Assembly: GCF_004343195.1 (NCBI RefSeq)
Contig: NZ_SMCR01000008.1
Coordinates: forward strand, 35,353 to 99,352
DNA: 64,000 nucleotides
Direction: 5' to 3'
From: Biostraticola tofi
GTDB taxonomy: Bacteria > Pseudomonadota > Gammaproteobacteria > Enterobacterales > Enterobacteriaceae
Shown: piece by piece, positions 1-9,692 of the stretch
Numbering within the stretch: the first letter of the stretch is position 1
Layout: every line of letters starts with the position of its first letter
Notes under the pieces: model-generated
What the model saw: the letters and a program-made list of their open reading frames with translations, nothing else
Databases searched by the model: none
What the model was told of the DNA's origin: nothing
Made by a program: the position numbers and the translations under genes

Positions 1-288
1 GGAGGTAAATGCGCCCGGATCATCGGTCAACTGCTGACATCGGTTGCCCTGCAGCAGCGCCATCGAGTCTTCATCAGCGGTATGCATCGGCTTCAGCGCC
101 TGTGATGCAAGGAGGTTTTCGCGGCGGCCGATTTGCCGCTGTAGCTGCAGGTTAGCCTGGTGAGCAGGCCGCAGCTCCAGCAGGAACACCGCGGCTGACA
201 GCAACAGAAACACAGCGACCTGAAGCGCCGGCGACTGCCAGCCATGAGCGCCGAGAACGCGTGCGACGCCGGTTTCAATTACGCTCAT
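1..288 (-). CDS. hofO: HofO (PilO-like) protein, N-terminal part, cut by the window edge
   Basis: The frame is open from an ATG at 288 through 96 codons to the left edge. The protein starts MSVIETGVARVLGAHGWQS, followed by one hydrophobic membrane segment (about residues 22-40) and a glutamine-rich, coiled-coil-like stretch. This is the layout of PilO-type inner-membrane assembly proteins. It overlaps the end of hofN by 14 bases and is third in the hofMNO order of E. coli. The E. coli hof genes are related to type IV pilus assembly and are needed to use DNA as a nutrient. Sequence similarity of HofO is weak in general, so the call rests mainly on synteny and topology. The rest of the operon (hofP, hofQ) would lie to the left of the window. 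Confidence 0.7.
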   Translation of the reverse strand, partial: MSVIETGVARVLGAHGWQSPALQVAVFLLLSAAVFLLELRPAHQANLQLQRQIGRRENLLASQALKPMHTADEDSMALLQGNRCQQLTDDPGAFTS

Positions 289-805
289 CGCCGCCTCCAT
301 GGAGTGGCCAGTAGAGATCGAGCTTGAATAGATAGCTGCCGTCCTGCTGGCGGATTATTTCCTGCCACTTGAGCGCGGTAAAAAGCGGGCTGGCCGCTAG
401 CCGCCGGTGGGCGAGGCTAAAATCATCCTGAGCTGTCCCCCGGCCGCTCAGCCTTAAGCATCCGTCACGCTGGCTCAACCCTGTCAGCCACAGTCCTGGC
501 GGCAGCAGCTGTGGCAGCTTGGCGGCAATGCGTAGATAGTGACGGTTGTTATCTTTTATTGCCCGATAATCCGCCGGCGCGCCGGGGATCGGCAGGCGCA
601 GTTCTGCGGCGGCAAGCTCATGAAGTCGGCGGTCGACATCTGCCAGACGTCGGCTGAGCGCGGAGCGCTCCTGACGCAGTCCATAAGCCTGCACAGCGCC
701 AAATGCGGCGACAAGACTGATTTGTGCCGCCAACATTCCCCAGAATAACAGCCGTCGGCGACGCTTCAGTCGCTTTCGCCACGGCAGAATATTAACCATA
801 TACAT
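275..805 (-). CDS. hofN: HofN (PilN-like) DNA-uptake/pilus assembly protein
   Basis: A 176-residue protein. Residues near the start read MVNILPWRKR, matching the short cytoplasmic FLPWR-type motif of PilN proteins, which in that family contacts PilM. A single membrane helix follows (about residues 22-42), then a periplasmic part. The ATG at 805 overlaps the stop of hofM (TGATG), suggesting translational coupling; an internal ATG at 799 is an alternative start. The length is close to E. coli HofN (179 residues). With PilM- and PilO-like neighbours it should form an inner-membrane platform complex. The role in DNA uptake is inferred from E. coli. Confidence 0.85.
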   Translation of the reverse strand: MYMVNILPWRKRLKRRRRLLFWGMLAAQISLVAAFGAVQAYGLRQERSALSRRLADVDRRLHELAAAELRLPIPGAPADYRAIKDNNRHYLRIAAKLPQLLPPGLWLTGLSQRDGCLRLSGRGTAQDDFSLAHRRLAASPLFTALKWQEIIRQQDGSYLFKLDLYWPLHGGGDERN

Positions 806-1644
806 CAGCAGTCATCCTGGCGCAGCGCCAGACCGCAGGCGAGAGAAAAAGCGCCTGGCATCTGCGGCAAAGGCCGACAGGATTGTTTAAATACGCTAAA
901 CGGCGACCAGCGGCTTATGCCGACAGGCAGCGGTCCGCACTCCCGTCCGCTGAGGTAGGTTTTACTGTTGGCCTGCAGAGCGGTCGGCAAATTTTCGGCC
1001 ATCCAGTGCAGCGCGGCGTTAACATCCGGCGCCTGAGTCGCCTCGATGAAACCCGACTCCATCGGATAATCCGCCGGCGACGCCCACAACCAGCCGGCGC
1101 CATCGCGATGCAGCAGCCAGCGGTCAGGCTTGAGGCCGGCGAGAGATGCCATGCGGCGCAGGGAACAGCCGGCGGTTTCCCACACCTCTGGCAACAGGTC
1201 TGCATCCAGCAATCCCTGGTGCCAGAGGCTGACATCCTGCTTACGCGCTGCGGTTATCAGCATCGTTTGCGGCAGCAGCGGATCACGACGGTAATCGAGG
1301 GTCAATGGGCCGCCGGCTTCAGGAAAGAGACGCGTTGACTGCCCGCTGAGATACCAGCCTAGCGCAGGTTCAGCCAGGCGCTTATCCGGCAGGCTGATGC
1401 GTTTCTGGAAAACAGTCAGGCCCGAGAAACAGACCCTGAGTGAAATACGCCGGCGCAGCGTCCCGCAGCACCGCTGCAGCAGACGGCATACTTTTGGCGG
1501 CATCGGCCGACCGGCCGGCATTTCCGGCAGAGGGTGCTGCTGCCACTGAATCAGTTCCCATGCCTGACGCAAAGGCCGCGCCACCACCACATGCAATGCC
1601 CGATTCTCCAGCGCCAATCCAACCTGCAGGGCGCAAAATGCCAT
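805..1644 (-). CDS. hofM: HofM (PilM-like) DNA-uptake/pilus assembly protein
   Basis: A 279-residue protein, somewhat longer than the 259 residues of E. coli HofM. It lacks membrane segments, as expected for a cytoplasmic PilM-like protein with an actin-type fold. The ATG at 1644 has an AAGGAG Shine-Dalgarno about 9 bases upstream. It is the first gene of the hof operon and is divergent from mrcA, the same arrangement as in E. coli. Position and weak family resemblance together support the call; the sequence alone is poorly conserved. Confidence 0.85.
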   Translation of the reverse strand: MAFCALQVGLALENRALHVVVARPLRQAWELIQWQQHPLPEMPAGRPMPPKVCRLLQRCCGTLRRRISLRVCFSGLTVFQKRISLPDKRLAEPALGWYLSGQSTRLFPEAGGPLTLDYRRDPLLPQTMLITAARKQDVSLWHQGLLDADLLPEVWETAGCSLRRMASLAGLKPDRWLLHRDGAGWLWASPADYPMESGFIEATQAPDVNAALHWMAENLPTALQANSKTYLSGRECGPLPVGISRWSPFSVFKQSCRPLPQMPGAFSLACGLALRQDDC

Positions 1645-1764
1645 AATGAGTGATCTCCTTATCCGACTTAGCTTAAAAGTACGTATCCAACGTGCAGGCT
1701 AACCTTTATACTATCGCGCGGTTGTTTATAAACTGCCCAAATGACATTGAATGGGAAATCTCAG

Positions 1765-4320
1765 GTGAAGTTCGTAAAATTTTTATTAATGTTTGCAGTG
1801 AGTTGCATTTTGCTGGGCGCGGCGATGATATTTGGCATGTACAAATACATCGAACCGCAATTACCCGATGTGGCTACGCTGAAAGACATTCGTTTACAGA
1901 CCCCTATGCAGGTCTACAGCGCCGACGGTGAACTGATAGCCCAGTACGGCGAGAAGCGTCGCATCCCGTTAAAGCTTGAACAAATGCCGCCGGAGCTGGT
2001 CCACGCTTTTGTCGCGACCGAAGACAGCCGTTTCTATGAACACCATGGTGTCGATCCGGTGGGGATCCTGCGCGCATCCTCTATTGCACTGATGTCAGGG
2101 CATGCGTCCCAGGGCGCCAGCACCATCACCCAGCAATTGGCACGCAACTTCTTCCTCAGTCCGGAACGCACCCTTATCCGTAAAATCAAGGAAGCCTTCC
2201 TGGCGGTACGGATCGAGCAATTGCTGACCAAAGATGAAATCCTCGAGCTTTACCTCAATAAAATTTACCTCGGTTACCGCGCCTATGGTGTGGGTGCTGC
2301 CGCACAGGTCTATTTCGGCAAGAATGTCGAGGATCTTACACTGAGCGAAATGGCAGTGATCGCCGGGCTGCCCAAAGCCCCCTCCGTGCTCAACCCGCTC
2401 AGCTCTCACAGCCGGTCGCTGGCTCGACGCAACCTTGTCCTGAGCCGGATGCTGGATGAAAACTACATCACCCGCGCACAGTATGATGAGGCGCGCAGCC
2501 AGACGCTGGTGGCAAATTACCACGCCCCCGAAATCACGTTCTCAGCGCCCTACGTGTCGGAAATGGTGCGTCAGGATATGATCAAGCGTTATGGCGAGAA
2601 TGCCTATACCGATGGCTACAAAGTCTATACCACCATTACGCGCAGGCTGCAGCAGGCGGCCCAGGAGTCGGTGCGCAACAATGTGTTCGCCTATGATATG
2701 CGCCATGGTTACCGCGGCCCTTCCGAGGTGCTGTGGAAAGTCGGCGAAAGCGCCTGGAGCCAAGACAGGATCATCGAATCGTTGAAAAAACTGCCGGTCT
2801 ATGGCCCATTGATGCCGGCAGTGGTCACCCAGACCGATACCGACCATGCCGTGGCTATGCTGGCGGACGGCAGCAACATCAGCATGCCGATGGCGGGCAT
2901 GCGCTGGGCGCGGCCGTTCAAGAGCGATACCCAGCAGGGGCCGACGCCCAGGAAAGTGACCGACGTGGTGCTGGCAGGCCAGCAGATCTGGGTACGTAAA
3001 GAAAACGAAACCTGGTTACTGAGCCAGGTACCGGACGTCAATTCGGCGCTTATCTCAATCAGCCCTAACGATGGCGCCGTGAAAGCACTGGTCGGCGGTT
3101 TTGATTTCAACCAGAGCAAGTTCAACCGAATTACCCAGGCGCTGCGCCAGGTCGGCTCCAATATCAAGCCCTTCCTGTATACGGCGGCAATGGATAAAGG
3201 GCTGACGCTCGCCACCACCCTTAATGATGTCCCTATTTCACGCTGGGATGCAGGCGCTGGCTCAGACTGGCGTCCCAAGAACTCACCGCCCACCTACGAT
3301 GGGCCGATACGTCTGCGCCAGGGGCTGGGCCAGTCCAAAAACGTGGTAATGGTGCGCGCCATGCGCGCCATGGGCGTCGACTATGCCGCAGAGTATCTCC
3401 AGCGCTTCGGTTTTCCGGCTCAGAACATTGTCCATACCGAATCGCTGGCGCTGGGTTCAGCCTCGTTTACCCCGCTGCAGCTGGTGAGGGGCTATGCGGT
3501 ACTGGCGAATGGCGGCTATCTGGTCGATCCGTACCTTATCACCAGGATCACCGATGAAGCAGGCAATGCGCTGTTTGAAGCCAAACCCAAAGTGGTTTGC
3601 AGCACCTGTAACCTGCCGGTGATTTACGGAGAAACCAATAAGGCGGCCGCATTGTCCGATGACAGCATGGAGAATGTCGCCGTATCCCGTCAGCCGGAAA
3701 ACGGCGCGCCGCCGATGCCGCGGCTTGAAAATGTCGCTCCGCCGCAGGTCGCGCCTGACGGAGAGCACCACTATGCTCCACACGTCATCAATTCAGGACT
3801 GGCATTCCTTATCCATGACGCGCTGAATTCCAACATATTCGGCGAACCTGGCTGGATGGGCACCGGCTGGCGCGCCGGGCGGGATCTGAAACGCCGCGAT
3901 ATTGGCGGTAAAACAGGTACCACCAACAGCTCCAAGGATGCCTGGTTCTCCGGCTATGGCCCCGATACGGTGACCACTGTTTGGATTGGATTCGATGACC
4001 ATCGCCGGAATCTGGGCCGCGCTTCGGCATCCGGCGCTATTGAAGATCAAATCTCCGGTGGCGAGGGCGGTGCCAAGAGCGCCCAGCCGGCATGGGATGA
4101 TTTCATGAAAGTCGCGCTGGAGGGGATCCCTGAACAAAAAGTGACGCCACCGGAAGGCATTATCACCGTCAATATAGACAAAAGTTCAGGCAAACTTTCG
4201 GATGGCGGCGGCAACAGCCGGGCGGAATATTTCATCAGTGGTACCGAGCCAAAAGACCGAGTGGTGCATGAAGTAGGGACCACGCTGATGGACAATGGCC
4301 AGAGTCAGGAACTGTTCTGA
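1765..4320 (+). CDS. mrcA: Penicillin-binding protein 1A, bifunctional peptidoglycan synthase
   Basis: Polymerises lipid II into glycan strands (GT51 transglycosylase) and cross-links the stem peptides (transpeptidase) at the inner membrane. The GTG at 1765 is chosen because translation then begins VKFVKFLLMF, aligning with the E. coli start, which is also GTG; the product is 851 residues. An N-terminal membrane anchor is followed by the transglycosylase domain with the catalytic-Glu motif ATEDSRFYEHHG. The transpeptidase domain carries the SxxK motif in GSNIKPF, SKN in GQSKNVV and KTG in GGKTGTTNS. All catalytic motifs are intact. It is divergent from the hof operon and convergent with nudE. 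Confidence 0.98.
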   Translation: MKFVKFLLMFAVSCILLGAAMIFGMYKYIEPQLPDVATLKDIRLQTPMQVYSADGELIAQYGEKRRIPLKLEQMPPELVHAFVATEDSRFYEHHGVDPVGILRASSIALMSGHASQGASTITQQLARNFFLSPERTLIRKIKEAFLAVRIEQLLTKDEILELYLNKIYLGYRAYGVGAAAQVYFGKNVEDLTLSEMAVIAGLPKAPSVLNPLSSHSRSLARRNLVLSRMLDENYITRAQYDEARSQTLVANYHAPEITFSAPYVSEMVRQDMIKRYGENAYTDGYKVYTTITRRLQQAAQESVRNNVFAYDMRHGYRGPSEVLWKVGESAWSQDRIIESLKKLPVYGPLMPAVVTQTDTDHAVAMLADGSNISMPMAGMRWARPFKSDTQQGPTPRKVTDVVLAGQQIWVRKENETWLLSQVPDVNSALISISPNDGAVKALVGGFDFNQSKFNRITQALRQVGSNIKPFLYTAAMDKGLTLATTLNDVPISRWDAGAGSDWRPKNSPPTYDGPIRLRQGLGQSKNVVMVRAMRAMGVDYAAEYLQRFGFPAQNIVHTESLALGSASFTPLQLVRGYAVLANGGYLVDPYLITRITDEAGNALFEAKPKVVCSTCNLPVIYGETNKAAALSDDSMENVAVSRQPENGAPPMPRLENVAPPQVAPDGEHHYAPHVINSGLAFLIHDALNSNIFGEPGWMGTGWRAGRDLKRRDIGGKTGTTNSSKDAWFSGYGPDTVTTVWIGFDDHRRNLGRASASGAIEDQISGGEGGAKSAQPAWDDFMKVALEGIPEQKVTPPEGIITVNIDKSSGKLSDGGGNSRAEYFISGTEPKDRVVHEVGTTLMDNGQSQELF

Positions 4321-4327
4321 CCAAGGC

Positions 4328-4358
4328 GTGCCAGGGGAGCCGGTCTCCCCTTCGGCAC
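4328..4358. terminator. Nested hairpin between mrcA and nudE
   Basis: An inner stem GGGGAG/CTCCCC (4334-4339 with 4345-4350) sits inside an outer GTGCC/GGCAC pair (4328-4332 with 4354-4358). It lies in the 60-base gap between two convergent genes. There is no T-run on either side, so it is not a classic intrinsic terminator. A role in ending transcription or protecting 3' ends is inferred from position. Confidence 0.4.
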
Positions 4359-4380
4359 CGCCGTCCGATGATGCCGGCGT

Positions 4381-4932
4381 TTACCCGCGGTTCAACCATT
4401 GATGCGCCAGGAACAGCGCGCTGACGTTGCGAGCCTCATTAAAATCGGGCTCGTTCAGCAACGCCAGCATATCGGCCACCGGCCAGCGGATCTGAGGCAG
4501 CGGTTCTGGTTCGTCTCCCTGCAGCCGCTTGGGGTAGAGTTCACGGGCCACCACCACGTTCATTTTGCTGGAAAAATACGAAGGCGCCATGGTCAGCTTG
4601 GAAAGCGTATCCATCCGGCCGGCACCAAACCCCGCCTCCTCCATCAATTCCCGATTGGCGGCCTGAAGCACCGTTTCCCCCGGATCTATCAATCCCTTAG
4701 GGAAGCCCAGTTCGTAATCTTCAATGCCCACCGCATATTCATAAATCAGCACCAGATGGTCATCGATAATCGGTACGATTAAAACAGCTTCGCGACCGGA
4801 CGGCTGCATCCGTTCATAGAGCCGCCTTGCACCATTACTGAATTCAAGGTCAACTGATTCGACAGTGAAAAGCCGTGACTTCGCGATGGCTTCAACATTG
4901 TGTATTTTAGGTTTTTGCAGGTGTTTAGCCAT
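4381..4932 (-). CDS. nudE: NudE, ADP compounds Nudix hydrolase
   Basis: A 183-residue Nudix enzyme. In E. coli NudE hydrolyses ADP-ribose, NADH and diadenosine polyphosphates, giving AMP. The Nudix box GX5EX7REUXEEXGU is visible at about residues 79-101, running from the PKG-LIDPGET segment through RELMEEAGF. The start MAKHLQKPKI and the length agree with the E. coli protein (186 residues). It is encoded opposite to mrcA, as in E. coli, and divergent from igaA. The 287 bases between nudE and igaA hold only presumed promoters. Confidence 0.95.
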   Translation of the reverse strand: MAKHLQKPKIHNVEAIAKSRLFTVESVDLEFSNGARRLYERMQPSGREAVLIVPIIDDHLVLIYEYAVGIEDYELGFPKGLIDPGETVLQAANRELMEEAGFGAGRMDTLSKLTMAPSYFSSKMNVVVARELYPKRLQGDEPEPLPQIRWPVADMLALLNEPDFNEARNVSALFLAHQWLNRG

Positions 4933-5219
4933 AAGTAATCCCGAAGAAAGCCAGCACGGGTAACAGCATAACCGCCCGACTGGAGAAACAACAGGAGAAG
5001 CATAAACGCAGTCGCTTATTCGATCGGCGAATTAAAGAATAAAATAGGAAAATACCGATATATGCCTGCGCCGAGGATTGTTAATCTAGTTTAAGGGTTA
5101 AAATCGTAATTGAATGTGTCGCCCTTTTCGGGATATTCTAGTTAAATCAGTCGGTTCCTGATAGTTGTACATTCAGTTCTGTATATAAAAGTGGTTTTTC
5201 GCGTATCGATGGGGATGGC

Positions 5220-7346
5220 ATGAGCGCAATAGTGGTTGTATTGGCCGTACTGTTTACCTGCGCTATTGGCTATGCGGGATACCGGGTATATAGAAAGCCG
5301 CGCATCATAGCTTCGATCAAACGGGTAGATTCCCTGCATCCGGTTCCCCGCAAACTGTCAAACGATGAACGTGCCGCTATCGAGCGCTATTTTCAGGTTA
5401 ATAAATACCTGCAGCAGACCTCTCCTCAGGCGACGCCTCTACCAGAGTCCGGATCGCTGGCGCTGACCGCCCAAAGCGATAATATCTACGCAGTCACCCA
5501 TGCCATCACCCGTTACGGCCTGGCTTCAGATGCGCCGCATAAATGGCGTTACTTTCTCGATAGCACCGAGGTACATCTGCCCCCGCTTTGGGAGCAATAC
5601 ATTGCTGACGACAACTATGTCGAACTGATTAAAACCGACAGCATACCGCTGGTCATTTCCCTGAACGGCCATTCCCTGGTGGACTATCTTTACGCCGCAC
5701 CGCTGGTGGCGCCAAGTGCGCCGCAGCTGATGCCGAACTCATCGATGCGCGAGCAGGAAAACGAGCAGGTAGAGCTGCTTGATATCCGCAAGGAAACGCC
5801 CCAGGAACACGCGGTTAATCGCACTGCCGGCATCCGCGAAGCCGCCCTGTTCAGCCTGGTGCTGATACTGATGTTCCTCAGCCTGCTGGCGCCGGTAAGC
5901 GTGGTGCCCTGGCTTGCCGCCGCAGCAGTGATTTTTGCTGTCTGGGGCGGATGGCATCTTTTCCGCCGGCCTTCCGAGCGATCGCGCCAGGATATTCACT
6001 GCCTGCGCGGCACGCCCAAGCGCTGGGGTCTGTTCGGCGAATCGGACCAGGGCCGAATGAGCAGCGTTTCTCTCGGTATTATTGATCTTATCTATCCGCC
6101 ACACTGGCAGCCATTTATCGATGCCGATCTGGGCAAAAAAACCGACGTCGACATTTACGTCAACCGGCAGGTAGTCAGACAAGGCCGTTTCCTGTCGTTG
6201 CATCATGAAATGATCAATTTCCCGGTACAGCGTTACCTGAAGAACTTAATACTGCTTTGCAGCTCAGCGCTGGTGCTTTGCCTGCTGCAGGCTTATGTAC
6301 CGCTGGCTTTGCCGTTGAAGCTGAGCATGGCCTGGCTGCAGGGCGCGCAGCACGTCCAGGCCATCGATGTCGATACCATGGAAAAGGCTGACCTGCGTAT
6401 CGGCGATGCGCTTAATGCCAAGGGCAACGGTATGTGCCTGGTGGACTCGGGGCCGCCAAACGGCCCCGGAACACCATTTATGCCGTTTGACTGCTCTGGT
6501 ATCTACTGGAATAAAGCCGCCCCACTCCCTCTGCCAGACTCCGATACGGTGGAGAAAGCCGAAGCCCTGCTGACGACCGCCAAACTGCAACTGCATCCGG
6601 TTCAATCCACCGATGGAAAAATCAATCCGGGCCTGGCCAGCGCCATTCAGAAATCCGGTATGACCCTGCTGGACAACTTTTCAGATATTGTGCTTAAAAC
6701 CGATGCGTTATGTCATGATGAAGGGGACTGCCTTCGGTTGAAGAGCGCACTGGTCAATCTGGCCAACGGCAAAAACTGGCCGGCAATCGTCAAGCGCGCC
6801 CATAACGGCTCGCTGCGGGGAATCAATGTCCTGCTGCGTCCCGTCAGCGCCGCCAATCTCGAGAACCTGATCGCCAACGCCACCTCCTCTTTTATCGTCA
6901 GCGAAACCCGAAGCGCCATCAATACGCTGAACAGCCCCTCCCCGGGCGGGTTCCTGATTCGCAGTGACGAAGGCAATACCCTGGTGAATCATCCCCAGCC
7001 GTCGGGTTCGCTGTATGACTACAGCGGGATTGAACAATGGCGCGAACTGCAGCGCCGGTCATCCATGCTGCTGCATACGCCGTTTCAGGCTCAGGGTATC
7101 ATCACCCACCTCGGCACCGATGCCAACGGCACCCGCCACATCTCGTTACGCAGCGAACCCGACATGGTGACCATATGGCGCTTTATCGGCACCAGCCTGC
7201 TGCTGCTGGTGGTGGTGGTCAGTATTGTGGTCAATGGCGTATTGCTGATAAAACGACTGCGCAAAAGTCGCCACCGTACGCGTGATATCCAGCGCTACTA
7301 TGAAAGCTGTTTCAATCCGGACCTGCCCGAAGCCCGACTGAAGTAA
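5220..7346 (+). CDS. igaA: IgaA, inner-membrane negative regulator of the Rcs phosphorelay
   Basis: A 708-residue membrane protein aligned along its length with E. coli YrfF/IgaA (711 residues). There is an N-terminal membrane segment (about residues 2-20), a central pair near residues 210-245, another hydrophobic segment near 340-365 and one near 655-680. The large periplasmic region between the last two contains cysteines in GMCLVDSG, PFDCSG and CHDEGDC, as in the family. IgaA holds back Rcs signalling by contacting RcsD; it is essential in Salmonella unless Rcs is inactive. The ATG at 5220 has a GGGG purine stretch upstream. It begins the igaA-yrfG-hslR-hslO run. Confidence 0.95.
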   Translation: MSAIVVVLAVLFTCAIGYAGYRVYRKPRIIASIKRVDSLHPVPRKLSNDERAAIERYFQVNKYLQQTSPQATPLPESGSLALTAQSDNIYAVTHAITRYGLASDAPHKWRYFLDSTEVHLPPLWEQYIADDNYVELIKTDSIPLVISLNGHSLVDYLYAAPLVAPSAPQLMPNSSMREQENEQVELLDIRKETPQEHAVNRTAGIREAALFSLVLILMFLSLLAPVSVVPWLAAAAVIFAVWGGWHLFRRPSERSRQDIHCLRGTPKRWGLFGESDQGRMSSVSLGIIDLIYPPHWQPFIDADLGKKTDVDIYVNRQVVRQGRFLSLHHEMINFPVQRYLKNLILLCSSALVLCLLQAYVPLALPLKLSMAWLQGAQHVQAIDVDTMEKADLRIGDALNAKGNGMCLVDSGPPNGPGTPFMPFDCSGIYWNKAAPLPLPDSDTVEKAEALLTTAKLQLHPVQSTDGKINPGLASAIQKSGMTLLDNFSDIVLKTDALCHDEGDCLRLKSALVNLANGKNWPAIVKRAHNGSLRGINVLLRPVSAANLENLIANATSSFIVSETRSAINTLNSPSPGGFLIRSDEGNTLVNHPQPSGSLYDYSGIEQWRELQRRSSMLLHTPFQAQGIITHLGTDANGTRHISLRSEPDMVTIWRFIGTSLLLLVVVVSIVVNGVLLIKRLRKSRHRTRDIQRYYESCFNPDLPEARLK

Positions 7347-7462
7347 CCGCTCTCGGCGCCCCTTACCGCCTGATTTATGCTACCCTGTCAGCATGCACTG
7401 GCCCTCGGGCCGACCCCGCGTACGCAAACGTCCAACAGCCATACACCCTTTCTGGAGTTATC

Positions 7463-8163
7463 ATGCCATCAGCCGTCGACTGGCGTAACATTGATACCGT
7501 CATACTGGATATGGACGGTACCTTGCTGAATTGGCGTTCGACAGCCATTTCTGGCTGACGCTGGTGCCGCAGGCGCTCAGCCAGCAACGTGATGTTCCCC
7601 TTGAGCGCGCCCGCGAGCTTATCCATGACGAGTATCTGTCGGTACGCCACACCCTGAACTGGTATTGCTTTGATTACTGGAGCCAGCGCCTGGGACTGGA
7701 TATCCGCCGGATGACCGCTGAACTGGGGCATACAGTGCGCCTGCGCGAGGATACCCTGCCCTTTCTGGCGGCCCTCAGGCAGCACGGACGGCGCACACTG
7801 CTGCTGACCAACGCCCATCCTGACGGGCTGGCGGTAAAAATGACGCACACCAGACTCGACCAGCACCTTGATATAATACTTTCTACCCATACATTTGGTT
7901 ATCCGAAGGAAGATCAGCGTCTGTGGCGGCAGGTCCGGCAGCAGACCGGTTTTGATCCAGAGCGGACCCTGTTTATTGATGACAATGAAGCCATTCTCGA
8001 TGCGGCCACTGCCTTTGGCATACGCTATTGCCTTGGCGTGAGTAATCCTGACTCAACCGTCAACGCTCAGGTCTTCCAGCGACACAGCGCGCTTGATGAT
8101 TATCGTACGCTGCTGCCGGCACTGGCTCTGGCCTTCACCGCAGCGGTAACATCGGAGGGGTAA
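7463..8163 (+). pseudogene. yrfG: yrfG, HAD-family nucleotidase, interrupted by a one-base frameshift
   Basis: Translation from the ATG at 7463 (Shine-Dalgarno GGAGT) gives a normal start including the HAD motif I, ILDMDGTLL, then runs into a stop about 30 codons in. From about 7531 another frame continues with AFDSHFWLTL and matches E. coli YrfG to its end, including LLLTNAHPD (motif II), FGYPKEDQRL (lysine) and LFIDDNEAILDAA (motif IV). The two parts are offset as expected from the loss of one base near 7530, where AATTG would need to be AATTTG. A TTG at 7531 could restart translation, but the product would lack the nucleophilic aspartates. It is either a genuine inactivating mutation or a sequencing error. 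The stop overlaps the hslR start (TAATG). Confidence 0.85.
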
Positions 8164-8576
8164 TGAAAAACAGCGATAAAGATCAGGAGCAGGCTCTCAG
8201 GCTCGACAAATGGCTTTGGGCCGCCCGATTTTACAAGACTCGTGCCATCGCCCGCGAGATGATTGAAGGCGGTAAAGTCCATTACAACGGTCAGCGTACC
8301 AAACCAGGAAAAGTCGTAGAAACCGGTGCCCGGCTTACGCTTCGCCAGGGCAACGAAGAACGCACAGTGGAAGTGCTGGCGCTAACGGCACAGCGACGGC
8401 CGGCAAAAGATGCGCAACTGCTCTACAGTGAAACGGCCGAAAGCATTGTAAAACGGGAAAAAGTGGCGGTGGCTAGAAAAATGAATGCGCTGACCATGCC
8501 CCATCCAGACCGGCGTCCGGATAAAAAAGAGCGCCGTAATCTTATCAAATTTAAACATGGCGAATCGGAAGAATGA
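8163..8576 (+). CDS. hslR: Hsp15, ribosome-associated heat-shock RNA-binding protein
   Basis: A 137-residue protein with an N-terminal S4 RNA-binding domain (about residues 12-70, RLDKWLWAARFYKTRAIAR) and a lysine/arginine-rich C-terminus, like E. coli HslR (133 residues). Hsp15 binds 50S subunits that carry a stalled nascent chain with tRNA and helps recycle them. Its ATG overlaps the yrfG stop, so its translation may depend on ribosomes finishing yrfG. Ribosomes stopping early at the yrfG frameshift could lower Hsp15 levels, although those restarting downstream would still arrive. Confidence 0.96.
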   Translation: MKNSDKDQEQALRLDKWLWAARFYKTRAIAREMIEGGKVHYNGQRTKPGKVVETGARLTLRQGNEERTVEVLALTAQRRPAKDAQLLYSETAESIVKREKVAVARKMNALTMPHPDRRPDKKERRNLIKFKHGESEE

Positions 8577-8606
8577 TCCTCCGGTCGCCCCGTCAGAGAG
8601 AAAGCT

Positions 8607-9485
8607 ATGACTATTCGTGACCAGTTACACCGTTATCTGTTTGAAAATTATGCCGTGCGCGGTGAACTGGTTTCACTGTACGACACCTATCGGCAGGTAT
8701 TGGGGCAGCATGATTACCCGGCGCCGGTCAAGTCGCTGCTGGGCGAAATGCTGGTCGCCACCAGCCTGCTTACCGCAACGCTTAAGTTTGATGGAGAAAT
8801 CACCGTGCAGCTGCAGGGCGATGGCCCGCTGCGCCTGGCGGTGATAAACGGCGATGATAAGCAGAACATGCGCGGCGTGGCGCGCATCAACGGCGACATC
8901 GCCGATGATAGCAGCCTGCATGAGATGGTCGGCAAAGGCTATCTGGTGATTACGCTGACGCCGAAGGAAGGTGAACGTTATCAGGGCGTGGTTGGGCTGG
9001 AAGGGGATTCGCTGGCGGAATGCATTGAAAACTATTTTATGCAGTCCGAACAGTTGCCGACCCGTCTGTTTATCCGCACCGGTATGCTTGATGAGCAGGT
9101 CGCCGCTGCCGGCATGCTGCTGCAGGTTCTGCCTGCCCAAGAGACCAGCCCTGACGACTTCGATCATCTGGTACAGCTGACCGCCACCGTCAAAGGCGAG
9201 GAACTCTTCGCCCTGCCGGCCAACGACGTGCTTTATCGTCTTTATCATCAGGATGAGGTTACGCTTTATCCCCCGCAACCGGTACAGTTCCTCTGTACCT
9301 GTTCGCGCCAGCGCTGCGCTGATGCACTGATGACGCTGTCAGAGCAGGATCTGCAGGAAATGCTGACTGAAGATGATGTCATTTCAATGAAGTGTGACTT
9401 TTGCGGTACCAGCTACAGCTTCAATGCGGCGGAAGTCGCCGAAATAAAACAGTATGGCGCGGACGATAATACTACCGTGCATTGA
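8607..9485 (+). CDS. hslO: Hsp33, redox-activated chaperone
   Basis: A 292-residue cytosolic chaperone that is switched on by oxidative unfolding. The four zinc-binding cysteines of the C-terminal redox switch are present as [10 protein letters not shown] and CDFCGTSY (CxC and CxxC pairs). The N-terminal substrate-binding domain is well conserved, for example [19 protein letters not shown]. It is 30 bases downstream of hslR and followed by a strong terminator, so it is the last gene of the igaA-yrfG-hslR-hslO group. Confidence 0.97.
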   Translation: MTIRDQLHRYLFENYAVRGELVSLYDTYRQVLGQHDYPAPVKSLLGEMLVATSLLTATLKFDGEITVQLQGDGPLRLAVINGDDKQNMRGVARINGDIADDSSLHEMVGKGYLVITLTPKEGERYQGVVGLEGDSLAECIENYFMQSEQLPTRLFIRTGMLDEQVAAAGMLLQVLPAQETSPDDFDHLVQLTATVKGEELFALPANDVLYRLYHQDEVTLYPPQPVQFLCTCSRQRCADALMTLSEQDLQEMLTEDDVISMKCDFCGTSYSFNAAEVAEIKQYGADDNTTVH

Positions 9486-9503
9486 TTCAAATAGAGCAAT
9501 AAG

Positions 9504-9538
9504 GTGCCCATAACGTCAGTGAATGGGCACTTTTTTTT
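9504..9538 (+). terminator. Rho-independent terminator after hslO
   Basis: A perfect 8-bp stem GTGCCCAT/ATGGGCAC (9504-9511 with 9523-9530) encloses an 11-base loop and is followed directly by eight T residues. It lies 18 bases after the hslO stop. Confidence 0.95.
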
Positions 9539-9692
9539 ATTTCTAACATCTGCAAAAAAATCCCTGCGCCAGCTCTCATATCGGATTAAATCCCCCCTTA
9601 AGTAAGTTAATTCATGACGGACTTCCCAGCTAAATAAGGGATAATGCCTAGACTCTTAGCCAGAACTTATTTGCAAACTAAGGAGCAGTGCC

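Noticed and set aside
93..278. 61-codon minus-strand frame starting inside hofO
   Set aside because: It is out of frame with the PilO-like protein that runs from 288 to the window edge, and it is rich in cysteine and serine with no family match.
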